A stretch of 64,000 bases of DNA, from contig JAGTXK010000190.1 in the NCBI GenBank assembly GCA_019096195.1, forward strand, positions 496,001 to 560,000. The letters are read 5' to 3'. The position numbers and the translations under genes are program-made. Source of the stretch: Boletus sp. NGJ (lineage: Eukaryota > Basidiomycota > Agaricomycetes > Boletales > Boletaceae). Positions 35,487 to 48,030 of the stretch are shown piece after piece (position 1 is the stretch's first letter; each line of letters starts with the position of its first letter). Below the pieces are notes generated by a model. The model searched no databases, had not been told where the DNA came from, and was given only the letters and a program-made list of their open reading frames with translations.

Positions 35487-37486
35487 TAGGACTTCCGACA
35501 ATACCCCCCATTTCGGAGTTTCTGCTAGATGCACTCGAACGTTTCTTCAGCATCTCCTAAGTTACAGCAATACATCTTATATTGGCTGGACCCGGCGTTC
35601 GAGCTACATGTAACTCTATTCACCTACAGTGTTGCGATTATCCCAGCGCGTGATCCGCAGGGTCATCGATCACGAGCATGTATTGTAGACACCAAGGCTA
35701 CCATAGGCTAGAGAGCAAGACACGTATTCTTACCTGTAGTCGACGGGGGAGTACGTTTAGCTAAAGCTGTCGTACCTGTGAACTGCTGCCTGTGGAAACG
35801 GCTCCAAACATGTTCCGACGTGTGAATGGATCTTACGCCTTCTCCCGCGAAGATTAGGGATGACATGTTCTTGAGAGATTCCAGCAGGAAGGACAGTTTA
35901 AGAACTTGGATAGGTGCTAAACCGTCCGAGGGGCATAATCTGGTGCGACCTTCGGACTTCCGACGGCTTCTGAATTGAAAAGGCTGGAGACTCACGGGGA
36001 CAGCTGTCAACAGGGTGTTCACCAAAGCGGTTATCTTTGTCTGCTGCATCAGACAACGGAGGTGTTCACCATCGGGAACTATCTCGGATTCAATGCGTCC
36101 ATTTGCGCGGGCAAACGCCGGGAACGCCTTCACTTCCGAGTGTTTTCGCAGATCAACTTTGGCGGCGCTAGCACTAGGAACGGGGGTCCGTTGTTATCTG
36201 TCTATCCAAGCTCTACGAAGTGGAAGGTCGTTTTGTGGTCAGACAATGTGGGTAACGAGGGGCATGCTTTGGTAATCACTTCTAGCACGGCAAAGTCACT
36301 ACTGTCTTCCTAAACCTTGTGGTATTCCGAATTCAGAAATCTTGCACTTACTTTTGCGTCAGTCAACAAAGATAGCCCTGCACCGATTCCGGCACACTGG
36401 ACGATCCAGATATGTAGCAGAGTAACCAGAACATTGGGACTTCGCCGTCATCAGTTTGCATCTGCTGGGAGAACAGCAGGGACGATAGTCACACTAGGAA
36501 ATAATTTTTTTGAAATCCTTCTGATTGGCATTGCGCGTCGGATATTCCCGGACAAGACGTTTCAGACACCTGACAATGATAGCGAGGTACTGCTTGTGCG
36601 AACCTTTCGGAGCTCCGCATCCATCCCCACCATCCATGACCAGAATGGGTATTCAAACAAAGGACTGTGTTGTGTTGACTCTTGACAAAATGACCAGGTA
36701 CAGGTAATGGGCCATCTGATCAGAGAGATACGCTTACGAACCAGAGAGACGAAACCTAAAGGTCATGTGTTGGTTACGTGCCAAACACAAAAGAAAAGAA
36801 GAAAAACCTCGCGAGTGAAGCTATAGAATTGTAGGTGGGGAGAGATTGTCGCACTCGAGCGTGCCTGTGAAATAATATCCTCGGCGCCTCGCCAGGTTTC
36901 AGCCAGGAGTTTGACATTTGGAGCCCCGCGCCAAGTCGGAACCAACTCTCGGCAGCGCCGCGGCACGATATTAGCCAGAGCGAAGTCACTTTAGTGGGGA
37001 TCAACACGTTGTTGGAATCACTCACGAGAGATACAATCGCAATGTTCAGCTAGGTAGTATTAGCCACTATCTAGCACGTGAATCACTTTCCATGAAACGT
37101 TGTGGTTGTGTTGAGACACAGGCAAAAGTACAAAACTCATTTCCAGTTGCCGAGCCAAGTATAGTAGTACTTGGAACCATACAATCTGAATCCGTACTAC
37201 TGTATCACATACAGCATTGCCATGGCAGTCGGCCCTTTTGTGAAATATAGCTACCTTAACAACTTGTCTAGCAACTGGCTCTTTACTTCGAAGAAAGCGC
37301 CGGCGCGGAGTACGAAAATCGGGCCGTCGTGACCAAGGGATAGTGTCGAGGGGTCCATATTGTTCCCAACCACTTGCACAAGTGAGATGGATAGAGAAAA
37401 CTAATTAATAGGTCAAGTATGTCATACAACTAATTTACAACAGTGCGTGGGATCCACAGTAAATACGAAATAGAATAGCGCTCCAT
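35487..37486. other. intergenic, about 2 kb, no firm gene
   Basis: Between the polyol dehydrogenase and H2B. A minus-strand reading near 36300-36470 gives a hydrophobic run (NVLVTLLHIWIVQCAGIGAGLSLL) that could be a membrane helix of a decayed seven-helix protein. Its neighbours are full of stops, so no gene is called. The rest shows nothing recognisable. Confidence 0.4.
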
Positions 37487-38051
37487 CTATTTGGCAGCAG
37501 ATGTTGAAAACTGGAGCACGGTCAGAGAGAAACCTGTTTGCAACACAGGATAGACTTGCCTTGGTGACGCTCTTCGTGCCCTCGGAGATAGCGTGCTTGG
37601 AAAGTTCACCAGGAAGGATTAGGCGTACTGCCGTCTGGATCTCCCGTGATGCAATGGTGGATTTTTTAGAGTACGAAGCGAGTTCTAGCAGGCTAAGTGA
37701 GCTCGATATATTCGCGTAGACGGAAGCTAGACTGACTGGATGCCTCGGTTGCTATGCGTTCGAAAATGTCGTTGACAAACGAATTGAGGATGGCCATGGC
37801 CTTGTTTGAGATACCAGTATCAGGGTGGACCTGCTTCAACACTGCAACACCGATGAGAAAATGCAAATACTCAAAACAAGGCACGTACCCTTGTAGATGT
37901 ATGAAGAGTAGGTCTCCTTGCGGGCCTTGCGCCTCTTTTTCTTCTCGCCGTCTGCAGGTGCACCCGATGTCTTTGCGGCTTTTTTAGTGGCCTTGTCTGA
38001 TGCGGGTGCTTTGGCCGGGGCTTTGGAGGCAGTGGAAGGAGTAGCAACCAT
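37487..38051 (-). CDS. HTB1: Histone H2B (copy 1)
   Basis: Core histone H2B. The N-terminal tail is Lys/Ala-rich (start 38051, [14 protein letters not shown]), followed by [52 protein letters not shown], a Ser/Lys helix, [29 protein letters not shown] and a last exon FSTSAAK with TAG at 37487-37489. The last intron (37511-37559, 49 bases) starts GCAAGT, so it is a GC-AG intron. The other H2B copy in this window has a GT-AG intron at the same position. The gene is head to head with an H2A gene, the usual arrangement for coordinated S-phase expression. A ubiquitination-type lysine in the C-terminal helix (GTKSVTK) is present. Confidence 0.95.
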
Positions 38052-38313
38052 GGTGAAGATGTTGGACTGATAACTGGCGATATATGGTCGCGGTGACGAG
38101 TGTCGCGTCCAACTATATACCTCCTATGACGCGTGTGGTCGTGTTTGGTACACGTCGCGTCTTTGTTGATCTGTAAACTTTATTTTCACCACCGCGCCGC
38201 TGTGGGTATATAAGGGGGATGACACACATTTTGATGTCCTCATATTCATCTCCTTGTCGCGTCACCTACCATTCTACCAACCCACACAACCTCCAAATCT
38301 TCTCTCAATCACG
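38052..38313. promoter_or_regulatory. divergent H2B/H2A promoter 1
   Basis: 262 bases between the two histone starts. A TATA element for H2A is at 38207-38214 (TATATAAG). A TATA-like ACTATATAC at 38112-38120 suits H2B on the other strand. CGCGTCTTTGTTG at 38156-38168 closely matches CGCGTCCTTGTTG in the second histone promoter (55326-38), and GACGCGT-like copies occur in both. These may be histone-specific control sites (inference). Confidence 0.6.
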
Positions 38314-38837
<524 letters not shown>

Positions 38838-39134
38838 GTGTTTTCTACTACTACATTATTGCTTTTTCTCTATGGTGTAGGATGTATTGTATTTTATAGT
38901 ACTTATATTCATATCTTTTATCTTCGCGAGACGACGGAACCTTTTGTTGTGTGTACCACGACATTCTTGTCTGTACTAGCAGCCCGAGGCTTCAAGGACA
39001 TTGCCGGTCACGTGCCAATAATGAACGTTATACAATTCCGGGCTTGAATCTTTTCTGTTTGACCTCTGGCGTGATCTGTGAGTACCGTACAAGCTCCAAT
39101 TCAAAGCCAAGTCAACTAGTTTTCACAAAATTCC

Positions 39135-39963
39135 ATGGCCAAGTCATGTTCCACGACCCAGGTTTCTCCCTCTGCAATTTTTTTCACAAAATGGGGACTG
39201 AGAGCTGTGGTCTTTGGCGTCCTTTGTGTGACGTGTGGTTGGTTGGATTCAATCAAGGTGAGCGGGTCTTCTATTGGATTCTGCCATGACCCGAACGTTG
39301 TGGCGACTTTCTACAGGACCGGTGGTACGTGCTAGACCCACCTTTCTTGCATGAACTCGCACGAGACGCCATTGCTGCATCCCCCAACAATGCTGAAGGC
39401 ATGATTCGACACATTCTTACCAACCTCACTTCAACTTTCCCCCAACCGTCCAACCATATCGCGCTAAATACTAATTCATCTGAATGGGTGTTTAACAATG
39501 CTGGGGGTGCCATGGGTGCCATGTACATCATTCACGCGTCCATTACTGAATATCTTATCATTTTCGGTACGCCCCTCGGTACTGAGGGACACAGTGGATT
39601 GCATACCGCAGATGATTACTTCCACATCCTCGTTGGCGAGCAGTGGGCATTTAAGCCAGGTGCTCTCGAGATGGAGAGGTACAGACCGGGAGATGTGCAC
39701 CTGCTTCCACGGGGAACTGCGAAGCAGTACAAGATGCACGAGGGCTGCTTCGCAATGGAGTATGCTCGAGGTGAGTCTTTTTTTACCGATTTCCGTGGCA
39801 ATTATGATCCAACTTTGCGCGAATGTTAGGTTGGATTCCTCTCATGTTGCCATTCGGTTTTGCCGACACACTCACGTCGACGCTTGATATCCCAACGCTA
39901 TACCATACCGCGCGCATTACAGGTCGCGAGATGATCAAGAACCTTTTTATTGGAAAGATTTGA
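39135..39963 (+). CDS. ERG2: C-8 sterol isomerase (ergosterol biosynthesis)
   Basis: ER membrane enzyme that moves the double bond of fecosterol from C-8 to C-7 in ergosterol synthesis. The first exon from ATG 39135 encodes a membrane helix ([20 protein letters not shown]). After a GTGAGC...CTACAG intron comes [16 protein letters not shown]. The core reads [60 protein letters not shown] and, after a second intron, [20 protein letters not shown], ending NLFIGKI and TGA at 39961-39963. The acidic and histidine positions around [12 protein letters not shown] are the conserved active-site zone of the Erg2/sigma-1 family. Length about 220 residues, normal. An upstream alternative start was not evident. 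Confidence 0.93.
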
Positions 39964-40465
39964 GAGTATAGAGTTGACCATGCTTATAAATGTGATGCTG
40001 AGTCAAAAAGGTGGCGTGGGATGTTAGCAACAATTTTCCGGGATCCGGCCCTGGGGAGCTTGTCGGCTCGGTTGACAAGTCCAGTCCAGTTTGTGGAATC
40101 CAAGAGATATTGTCGTGGCCGATATGACATGTTGACGGGGTTCAGCGTCGAAAGTTGAGGCCACATGAAACGTTTGATTGATCGTCGCTGGATTCGAGAG
40201 TGACCCGAGGCCGATGCCCCAAACCCTAGTAGACCCATCGTTGAGCATGTCGACTCGGTGTAGTCATTGAAACGTCATCTTTGCGCCAGGTTCGGTTGAC
40301 GAGAGCTGCCCTGTGCCCAGAGCGCGCGCGGGTGACGATGAGCGGTGAGATACGACATGACGTCTGACGTAGAGGTGGCGCGGGATGTAGCACCCTGTTT
40401 TTGTCGCTGTGGAGCATCCGTGTACATGAACCCGTCCTTCTCTTCCTCTCTCCCTCTCCAGAGCC
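39964..40465. other. intergenic, no gene seen
   Basis: About 500 bases between ERG2 and the RRM protein, containing the promoter of the latter (a long CT-rich stretch just before and after 40466). A minus-strand frame without family features was set aside. Confidence 0.4.
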
Positions 40466-43400
40466 ATGTCCTACCCCGTGCGTCTCTCCCCCACCCCCCT
40501 TCTCCCCGTCCCTCCTGACCTCCTCCTCCTCCCCCAGCCCTCCCCGCCCCGCACCTCCACTTCACCCGAACCCTCCCCACCCACGCGATCAACCCCGACG
40601 AACGATGACATCGAAGCCGTTATCAAGATGGCCACCACTTCCCACCCATCCTTTGACAGACCCCTCCGGGATACGCGCACCCAGCTCTTTGTAGGAAACG
40701 TATGTGTCCTCTCGTTCGTGCACCTCCGACGCAACCCATCGCTCCCCTCTAGCTCCCGTATCGCGTCCGCTGGCAGGACCTCAAGGATCTCTTCCGCCGT
40801 GCGGGAACCGTCCTTCGCGCAGACGTGTCCCTGGGTCCCGATAATCGCTCACGTGGCTATGGCACCGTTCTCCTTGCCACCGCAGAAGACGCCGGCCGTG
40901 CCATTGATACGTTTAACGGTTACTGCTGGCAAACACGAATCCTCGAAGTTCGCCCAGACCGTCTAGGTGCGACCCTTGATGCAGATTTAAATGTTAATTC
41001 TGCCTTTTCCACTCCTTCTGTACCATTCATACAACAAGCGCTCAATCTCCCCGTCTTGAGCGCCATGAACACTCTCGACGACCTTGCGATGGCCCTCCCA
41101 GGAAACGGTGAGTTACTGAGCGGAGGTGCAGGAATGCGCACCCTCTTTGTTGGTAATGTATGTCTTTCCTCACCACTTTGAAAACACCGCGTAACCCCTT
41201 CCTGCCCACACGATCCCCAAGCTGCCTTTCCACATCCAGTGGCAGGATCTAAAAGATCTCTTCCGTGCTGCGGGTGCTGTCACACGTGCGGACGTTGCTC
41301 TTGGCCCTGATGGCAGATCTCGGGGCTTCGGCACGGTCACGTTCGTAACAGAAGACGGCGCAGAGCGCGCAAGACGGATGTTTGACGGGTAAGTCGAAAG
41401 AGCGTCTGACTCGTCATATTTCACATTCGTCAGAGGGCCATTTTTTGTCCTCTCTCGAGCACTACTCTACCATCGAGTGGAATATGATTCAGCCTACTGT
41501 GCCCTAGAAATTCATCAGCTCATCATCTTTCCCGTCCGGTAGGTACGAATTCAACGGCAGACCGTTAAAAGTCCACTTCGACAAATTTGGCCAGTCATGC
41601 CAGAGCATCCCCCTTGTTGGTGTCTCGCCACAACCTGCGTCAACATCCCTTCTCCCGCCATATGATTCGCTCCCCCAGCTAGCATCCCCATTATCCCGAC
41701 TTGAAGTACTCAGTGCTCATGATGGGAGATCCCACTCTCACCTCGATGCACTGGCTCAGTCACAGTTGCACCTCGACCTTCAACGCTCTCGCCTCGAGGC
41801 GGAGAGTCTAACGCCTGCTCAATTGGATGCTCTCCTTGCGCGACCACGTAGTTCATCGTTCAAATCCCCTTCATCGACGTCTCCCGCTCTGGGCGCAAGT
41901 TCTTTGGGTACATCAATCACACAACCTATTCTCCCCCCTTCCCTTACTGGATCACCACTTCCGATATCTGCCAAGGTGTCGTCCAGCGGTTCTTCAATAC
42001 ATAGCTTCGGTTCAATGAACCCTTTGAAGAGTGCCACCGACTTGACGTTGGTAACGGATCTGAACGACATCAAACTTACTCCCGACTCCCTCACATCACT
42101 TGGCACAAGTTTTGGCTCTCCTCGACCTAGTCTAAGCGCCGGGTCCTCTCAAACTTCTTTCTGCTCATCGGGGTCTCGTAGGTTGAATCCAAGTGCCGCG
42201 TCGTCGAGGGGGGATGCACTCAGTGATGGAGCGAGCCTTGGCTTCGGGTCTCAGCGGACAAGCTTTTCAAGTTCTGCGCGGCCTTCGTTTGGTGCTGCTA
42301 GTGCCGAGAAACCTTCGTTTGGTGTCCATGCATCTGAAAGACTTTCGTTCGGTGCTAGCTCAGAGATGCCTCCGTTTGGCGCGGGTAGTTCACAGCGCCC
42401 TCCGATGAGCTCAACGAGCCCGCAAAATCCTGGCTTGGGCACATCGTCTCAGAGGTCCACTGCTCAGCTGAGCGCGCCGTTTTTGGAGGACGATGGGCCA
42501 ACACCTTCATCATCGGTTCCATTGTCCGCGATGGGAACCTCGAAGCTTCCTTCTTTGGCTCCTGTGGCCATGTCGCTCAGTCTACCAGCTTCAAAGCCGG
42601 GGTCAGGGGGATCGGCTTTCAAAGTCACTTCGCCACCTTCGCTCAATAGTGGTAACATTAACAACAGCTGGCCTGACCTTTCAATGATTGGATCGCCAGG
42701 GAGTAGAGGTTCCAAACCGTCTCCAAGTCATACAAGCACACAAATACACCCACGGAGCGCATCCGAAGGTGCGTCTCTCGACACACCTGCGTCAACCCAG
42801 TCGACAACATCGCCTGCACCTGACACGACTTGGGGCGCATCAAAGCCTCAGCTACGCAAAGACTCTTCACCGAGCAAGGCCAATGGGACTGTCGATCGTG
42901 TTACGACGGCTCTTGGCGCACTCGGTGCGCGCCGTGCCAACAGGATTCAGGGCAAGCAAGCGGAAGAAAAGAGGAAGTCGTGGACGCTGTCTGGCGAGCA
43001 ACAATCCCAGGTCTCTTCATCAGCAGGGCCTCTGGGTCATGGCAAGAAATCCGCGCAGTCAACTTCTCATCGACATCCGGGTCCGATTTCGCTTCCTCCG
43101 CCCACTGCTTTCACCCTTCCACCTGGTGTGGTTTTCTCGCCGCATGCGCACCCACAGAGCCCGATCTATCACCCAGGGTATCCTCTCAGTCCCGTGCATC
43201 AACATCCGATGGGCAGCCCCCTTCATCACCCGATGGGTAGTCCCCTACACCACCCTGCCCACGTGCACAGTCCGCTGCATCACCCCGGTCACCCGCAGTA
43301 TGGAACATACCCTGCCCATGCGACTCCTGCGCATTACGGTGTGATTACTCCTCATGGGCTGCCTCCGATTACGCCCAGCATGCCCTCTTTCACATTTTTA

Positions 43401-44222
43401 CCTCCACATGCCAAGACCCCAACGCAAAACGGACAAACACGCGAGGGTAGATGGAGTGAGGAGCAGAGCCTGCATGCCTCTGGGAATGAAGGAAGACAAA
43501 CCGATCCCCGGAAACGGGAGTCGGCTGCACAAGTGTCCCAACCCCCGTACTACGGTCAGTTCTACGCACAGGTCCACCCCCACATGTTCTCGCCTGGCAT
43601 CCCGCTTTCACCCGGAATTATGGTACCGCTATCACCGGGAATGATGCCCTCAACAGTACCCGTGCCTGTGGCTGGTGTCCCAGTACCGATCACGCCTGGT
43701 GTTGCATTGACACCTGGGGTAACAATGACTCCAGGCGCGTTCTGGCCCCATGCGCCATGGATGAATCCAACGGTCGGAGCGCCAGTCCATGCTGCGGATG
43801 GACTCAACGCGCCACCGCATACTGGTGCCGAGGGGTACTTCCCACCTGTTAGCCAGCCCAACGGGGATACAGGTTACTTCCCACCGATGTCGAGTGTTGC
43901 AAGTGACATTCTCAAAGAGGGCCATGGGTTCGCGTCAGGATATGACGTGCCACGTGGGAAGCATATGCAACATGAAGGATGTGTGGAAAGAGTTTTGGAG
44001 AACTCGCTTCGGAGCCCACCTCCGGGCGTGTCTCAATCATCTTCACCTAATCCTTCACCGAAAAGTCCACAGGACGCTAGTCAAAAAGGAGGCCCTCAAG
44101 CCATGAAACGTTCGAGCTCTGCTCAATGTGAAGGTGGTTTACCGAAACGAAATGGATTGTTCCATCGGGAGTCGGATCCTGAAGTGAGCACAGCAACGAA
44201 CAAGGGGTCAAAGGAAGCATGA
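40466..44222 (+). CDS. RNA-binding protein with two RRMs and a long low-complexity tail
   Basis: Probable mRNA-binding protein of the Gbp2/Hrb1 kind. A proline-rich N-terminus leads to RRM1 (RNP2 LFVGNLPYRVRWQDLKDLF, RNP1 region SRGYGTVLLATAEDA) and RRM2 (TLFVGNLPFHIQWQDLKDLF, SRGFGTVTFVTEDGA). These are split by introns after the FVGN codons and before YEFNGRPLKVHFDKFG. From about 41600 to the stop at 44222 a single open exon encodes more than 800 residues of disordered sequence. It is Ser-rich first (repeats around SFGA and RPSFG), then His/Pro/Met repeats (HHPMGSPLHHP twice), then PG-x-x-LSPG and VPVPI/TPG repeats, ending KGSKEA. Two tandem, very similar RRMs support internal duplication. 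The tail suggests condensate-forming or poly-protein binding (inference). Confidence 0.82.
43180..43300 (+). repeat. coding tandem repeat, His/Pro/Met rich
   Basis: Degenerate repeat units inside the RRM protein encode HPMGSPLHHP followed by HPAHVHSPLHHPGHP. Repeat number may vary between strains (inference). Confidence 0.6.
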
Positions 44223-44629
44223 AGATGTTGGTAATCAGTGTTTTTTTTTTTCGTTACGTGGTTGAGTCCGTGCTGCAAGGATTTGCGGTGTGCATACTTT
44301 TTTTTCCCGTTCCTTATCTCACTGTCGTTGGCTCATTGCACACATAGGCATCTATCTCTGGGATTACTGAACCAGTCATATGTACATGATTTCTCAGGCT
44401 CTGTTCATCATTTGTTGATATCCACGACACGCATTGCTAGATCATTCCGTTACTGAGTTGCAGATACCGTTTTCGAGTCCTTTTTCTATGCATACGGTCA
44501 ATGCATTGTTTCCTAGCACTTTCTATCTATGTCTGTACCGTCGATTGCTTAAAACACGTAATTTATTCGCTGCAAGGCTCATGCCATTGAAACGAGGTTG
44601 TCACTCACTACTACACGCATCAAGCGACG
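44223..44629. other. intergenic, no gene seen
   Basis: About 400 T-rich bases after the RRM gene stop, probably its 3' UTR and the promoter of the next gene. T runs at 44240-44250 and 44299-44307. Confidence 0.4.
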
Positions 44630-46008
44630 ATGGTAATCCCTGACTTGACTTATATTTCTGCCCCAATGGTCGATCAGAGCGACGCTCCATTCCGCTTGCT
44701 CACTCGGCGATATGGCGCAACGTTGACATACACTCAGATGCTCGATCCTCACAGGCTCCTCGACGACCTCGATTACCTGCACCATCATATTCGAGATCTT
44801 CAATCTACGGATCCTGATTGGGACGCCTATACACGTCCCGTGGTCGTCCAGCTCTGTGGAAATGATCCAGAAGTGATCGTGAGCGCGGCACGGCGCGTTC
44901 ACCCCTACTGTGACGGGATAGGTGCGCGACGACCTTTGTCTCTCTACATCGGAAAGCCATGCTCATTCGCAAAGTATCTCACAGACTTGAACCTCGGATG
45001 TCCTCAGGAACATGCACGTCAAGGTCACTTTGGAGGATATCTGCTCACGAAGAAGGACTGGCCGTTGGTGGACGCGATAGGTTTGTCTGATTGCGTTCTC
45101 GGAATCGCTCCTTTTTGTTTGACGATCCTACTAGTCTCCTCGATGGCACACTCTCTCACCGTCCCGTTGTCCGCAAAGATCCGTCTCTGCCCTTCAGCCA
45201 AGACGACGGATTTCGGTCATCTGCTCGAACACGCGGGTGCATCCTGGATCACCCTACACGCGCGCCACGTATCTGCCAGACGACGACGTCAAGGTGCGGC
45301 CGACCTCGACGCCATACGCGAGCTCAAACAAGCGCTCGCCATCCCGGTCGTCAGCAACGGCAACGTACGAACGGTTTCGGACATCCGGGATAACGCGTCG
45401 TATACCCGTGCGGATGGCGTCATGGTTGGGGAAACATTGCTGGGAAATCCATGGTGTGTCTGACTTTTTTCTTTGATTGGTCGTGTCGTTGTTCGTGATG
45501 ATGACGTACCGTGGACTTGGAACCGTAGCTTGTTCTCGGGCGACGAGGCGGTTCGGGATCCGGTTCTCATGGCTCTGGAGTATCTCGAGATTTGTAAGCG
45601 CCTTGGGGACGTGACGACGCTCAAGACGATGCAAGCGCATGTGCGCTATATGATCGAGTTTCAATGGTGCGTACTTCTTGATTATCAGATCTACTCGGGT
45701 CAAATACTTATGCATAAATATATATATATATACATATATGTTTGAGCGCACGTCGACCATGGTATTCGAGATTTCGGCTGGCTCTGAACGACTGTCGGAG
45801 CATAGACGACATCGGGGAACTTTTATGTCGCCAAGTGAGCCGTTGGCGAGGGAAAGCTGGTCGAATGATCCTCGGAGCACCGGCCAGAGGATTTGAATGG
45901 GATGAAAAGACGAGGGAAGATGCTGACCTCGAAGAAGACCTCGGGAATGTATTGAATTCCGCAACACTGGATCATTTCGTTGATCGGCCAACGGCCAACG
46001 AGGCGTGA
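44630..46008 (+). CDS. DUS1: tRNA-dihydrouridine synthase (Dus1 type)
   Basis: Flavoenzyme that reduces uridines in the tRNA D-loop (positions 16/17 for Dus1). Landmarks: the FMN-binding start YISAPMVDQSDAPFRLLTRRYGA, YTQMLDP, VVVQLCGNDPEVIVSAARRV, and the catalytic cysteine in DLNLGCPQEHARQGHFGGYLL (after an intron at about 44921-44980). Further on come VPLSAKIRLCPS, HARHVSARRRRQGAADL, IPVVSNGNVRTVSDI, GVMVGETLLGNP, and after two more introns CARRPWYSRFRLALNDCRS. It ends HFVDRPTANEA, TGA at 46006-46008. All introns are GT-AG and phase-consistent. One contains a TA microsatellite (45718-45737). The N-terminus is a little shorter than in yeast Dus1. Confidence 0.9.
45717..45740. repeat. TA dinucleotide repeat inside an intron
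   Basis: An approximately 20-base run of alternating A and T lies inside the last intron of the Dus1 gene. No function suggested. Confidence 0.6.
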
Positions 46009-47577
46009 CACGTCATGCGGCGCGAAGGATGGGGGAAATACGAGATCGGATCTGGAAAAACAGAAAGAACAGAAGATGCTACGCAACCTGACCTGACTTG
46101 GTACTTAGTGCGGTTAGAAAGGGCTACACGTGTGCCCTCCGCCTTTGCTCCGAGTTCAGATCTCTGTTGAATTGACGAGCGCGGTCCCTGTAGTGACATA
46201 TAGAGCGTAGCGCGATTACGTGCCATCGTCAACGTGACGGTATTCAATACTTGTACGTATATCCGCAGAGGGGTCAGAATCACAATCGCATGGAAACGAG
46301 GGAGGTAATGAAGCTTCAGTTCTAAGGGATTTTTCTGTTTTCTCAAATTAGTTTGTCGACGTACCTATGCTGACAATGACATGGCTTAAACGGACTCAGT
46401 TGTTAGTACCAACTCACATGTAGATCGTGATTAATGCAAACTGCACCCTTTTTTTTTTTTTTTCTTCTAACCTGCTGACCCAAGCTGTCTCGACCAGTAG
46501 TGCCTGCAGCTGGGTGGCGCCGTGGGATGTCGTGCTAGGGATATTGGCATGCCACGTCCCAGCTCATCCTCAAGTCCGAAACCAACGCCCGCACCGGGCC
46601 ATCTGGATTCTGTACCAATGCTCTTCCGCAGCGACGGCCCGACTCCGCTTCAGCAAGCCTGGGTACATGGTCACGTGGACATCCCGAGCGGATCGGTCCC
46701 CTTCCCGTGCTTCACGCAAGTCGCATATCCAGTCGCGTATCGCGTGCGTAGATCTGCTGGGCAACCCGTATCGGATGCGACGACCGCCCCTGCGCAGTTC
46801 GGATGTCTCTCCGAGATGGGCTTGCCCTGATTATCTGCGGCGAACGGACGTTGTCGGGAGTCGAGACGTGCGTCTCGAGACGCTCGTGGGGTCTGGGGAA
46901 AACCTTGGGTTGACGGACCGGTGGTGGTAACAGGACGAGAACTAGAACAAGACAAATGCCAAAGGCGACCGTGGACTGTTGTATTGATGCGTTCCGAGAT
47001 GCACGGCTGTCGCGCACCGGGCGACAATCACTTTTGAGTATGATAATAAAAATAAAATAAAAAAGTGGATTGAGGTCGCATTCTCGGTCGAGACGTTGGC
47101 CAGATCGAGGGTACACAGTCGACGCGAGAATGATAATGTGTCCGTCCAGGTTGGGCTGACGCGCGCGACGCTCGGGTTTTACAGACTCAGTCCCAACGCC
47201 ACCGTATCGGCTGCTCTCGCATGGACGGTGTCCCCCTCCCAGGGTCTTTACACAACGCAAACGGCCCGGGGGCCCAAGTTGGAAGCATGCTGGTCGACAG
47301 CTCGGTGCTGATGCCGAGTACGGCAGGTCTCGTCTTCCCCTGGATACCAAGATCTTGACTCGTCGATCTATATAACGCCCGCCAGCAGTCGCGTCGACCT
47401 CCTCGGCTGCGCCAAAGCGACGTGGACGCATTACAATCCAACCCTCAGGGTGGAGTGGACAAGTATGGTAGAAGGTGACGCTCGTGACAGGCGAGTTGCT
47501 GGCAGGACAGACGAACGTGCGATTTGGAATAGTCTCAACACCATCGATGCACCACAGGTGCTCTGCAAAATCACGTG
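46009..47577. other. no firm gene; includes doubtful open frames
   Basis: Region after Dus1. It has a 20-base T run at 46450-46468. A 326-codon minus-strand frame (46712-47692) and a plus-strand frame at 46522-46830 overlap each other in opposite senses and carry no family motif for most of their length, so neither is called. The upstream end of the minus frame is covered in the next entry. Confidence 0.35.
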
Positions 47578-48030
47578 TTAAAGCGCCACGAGAAAAGTAC
47601 TGACAAGGAGTAGTAAGCATCTGCACGAAGAAACTTGCTGGGGCCATACTGTCATCCTCTTTATATACCGCTTCGGCATACCTCGAACACAAAATTGTAG
47701 CTTGGGCGGTGGGCGGTCATCGTCGACTGACCAGGGTCTACTGAGGGGCACAAGCATCAGTTGGACTTCTTCACTGGAAAAATCTTGAATGAATGACGTT
47801 TGCATCCAGACAAACCCAAGAGAGCTACTGATCGTGCCGGCCATGTAAGCTGCAAAGTTTCGGCAGAAACCACCAAGAGCCTCCTCGCCAAAGCTTATGA
47901 TAGTCAACCGCAAGCAGCTGGTGACTATCCAAGACAGTTGCGATGTCCAGAATTCGTTGCTAGGAGCCAAGCGTTCGTTGGTGACGATAGATTCCTGGCC
48001 TGAGATGACTGTTGCAAACATCATCTTAAA
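47460..48030 (-). pseudogene. possible oligopeptide transporter (OPT) relic
   Basis: Minus-strand pieces read like scattered segments of an OPT-family membrane transporter. One frame starting near 48024 has GQESIVTNERLAPSNEFWTSQLSWIV and then ALGGFCRNFAAYMAGTISSSLG, resembling the OPT helix region that reads roughly GxAGxxRRFLVxPAxMIWP. Another frame from about 47650 has MAPASFFVQMLTTPCQ and WCIDGVETIPNRTFVCPASN, resembling the loop before the FTCP motif. The pieces are in different frames, the spacing is far too short for an OPT, and the sequence after FVCPASN is unrelated. If the resemblance is real this is a deleted gene remnant. The evidence is weak and no alignment was possible. Confidence 0.3.

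Noticed and set aside
36300-36470. Hydrophobic minus-strand segment like one helix of a seven-helix protein
   Set aside because: Only one helix-like stretch is open; flanking frames are broken and no second helix in order was found, so no gene is called.
46712-47692. 326-codon minus-strand open frame
   Set aside because: Most of it has no recognisable motif, is Arg/Pro/Ser-rich as expected for chance frames in GC-rich DNA, and overlaps an equally open plus-strand frame. Only its first part resembles a known family and that is reported separately as a weak relic.
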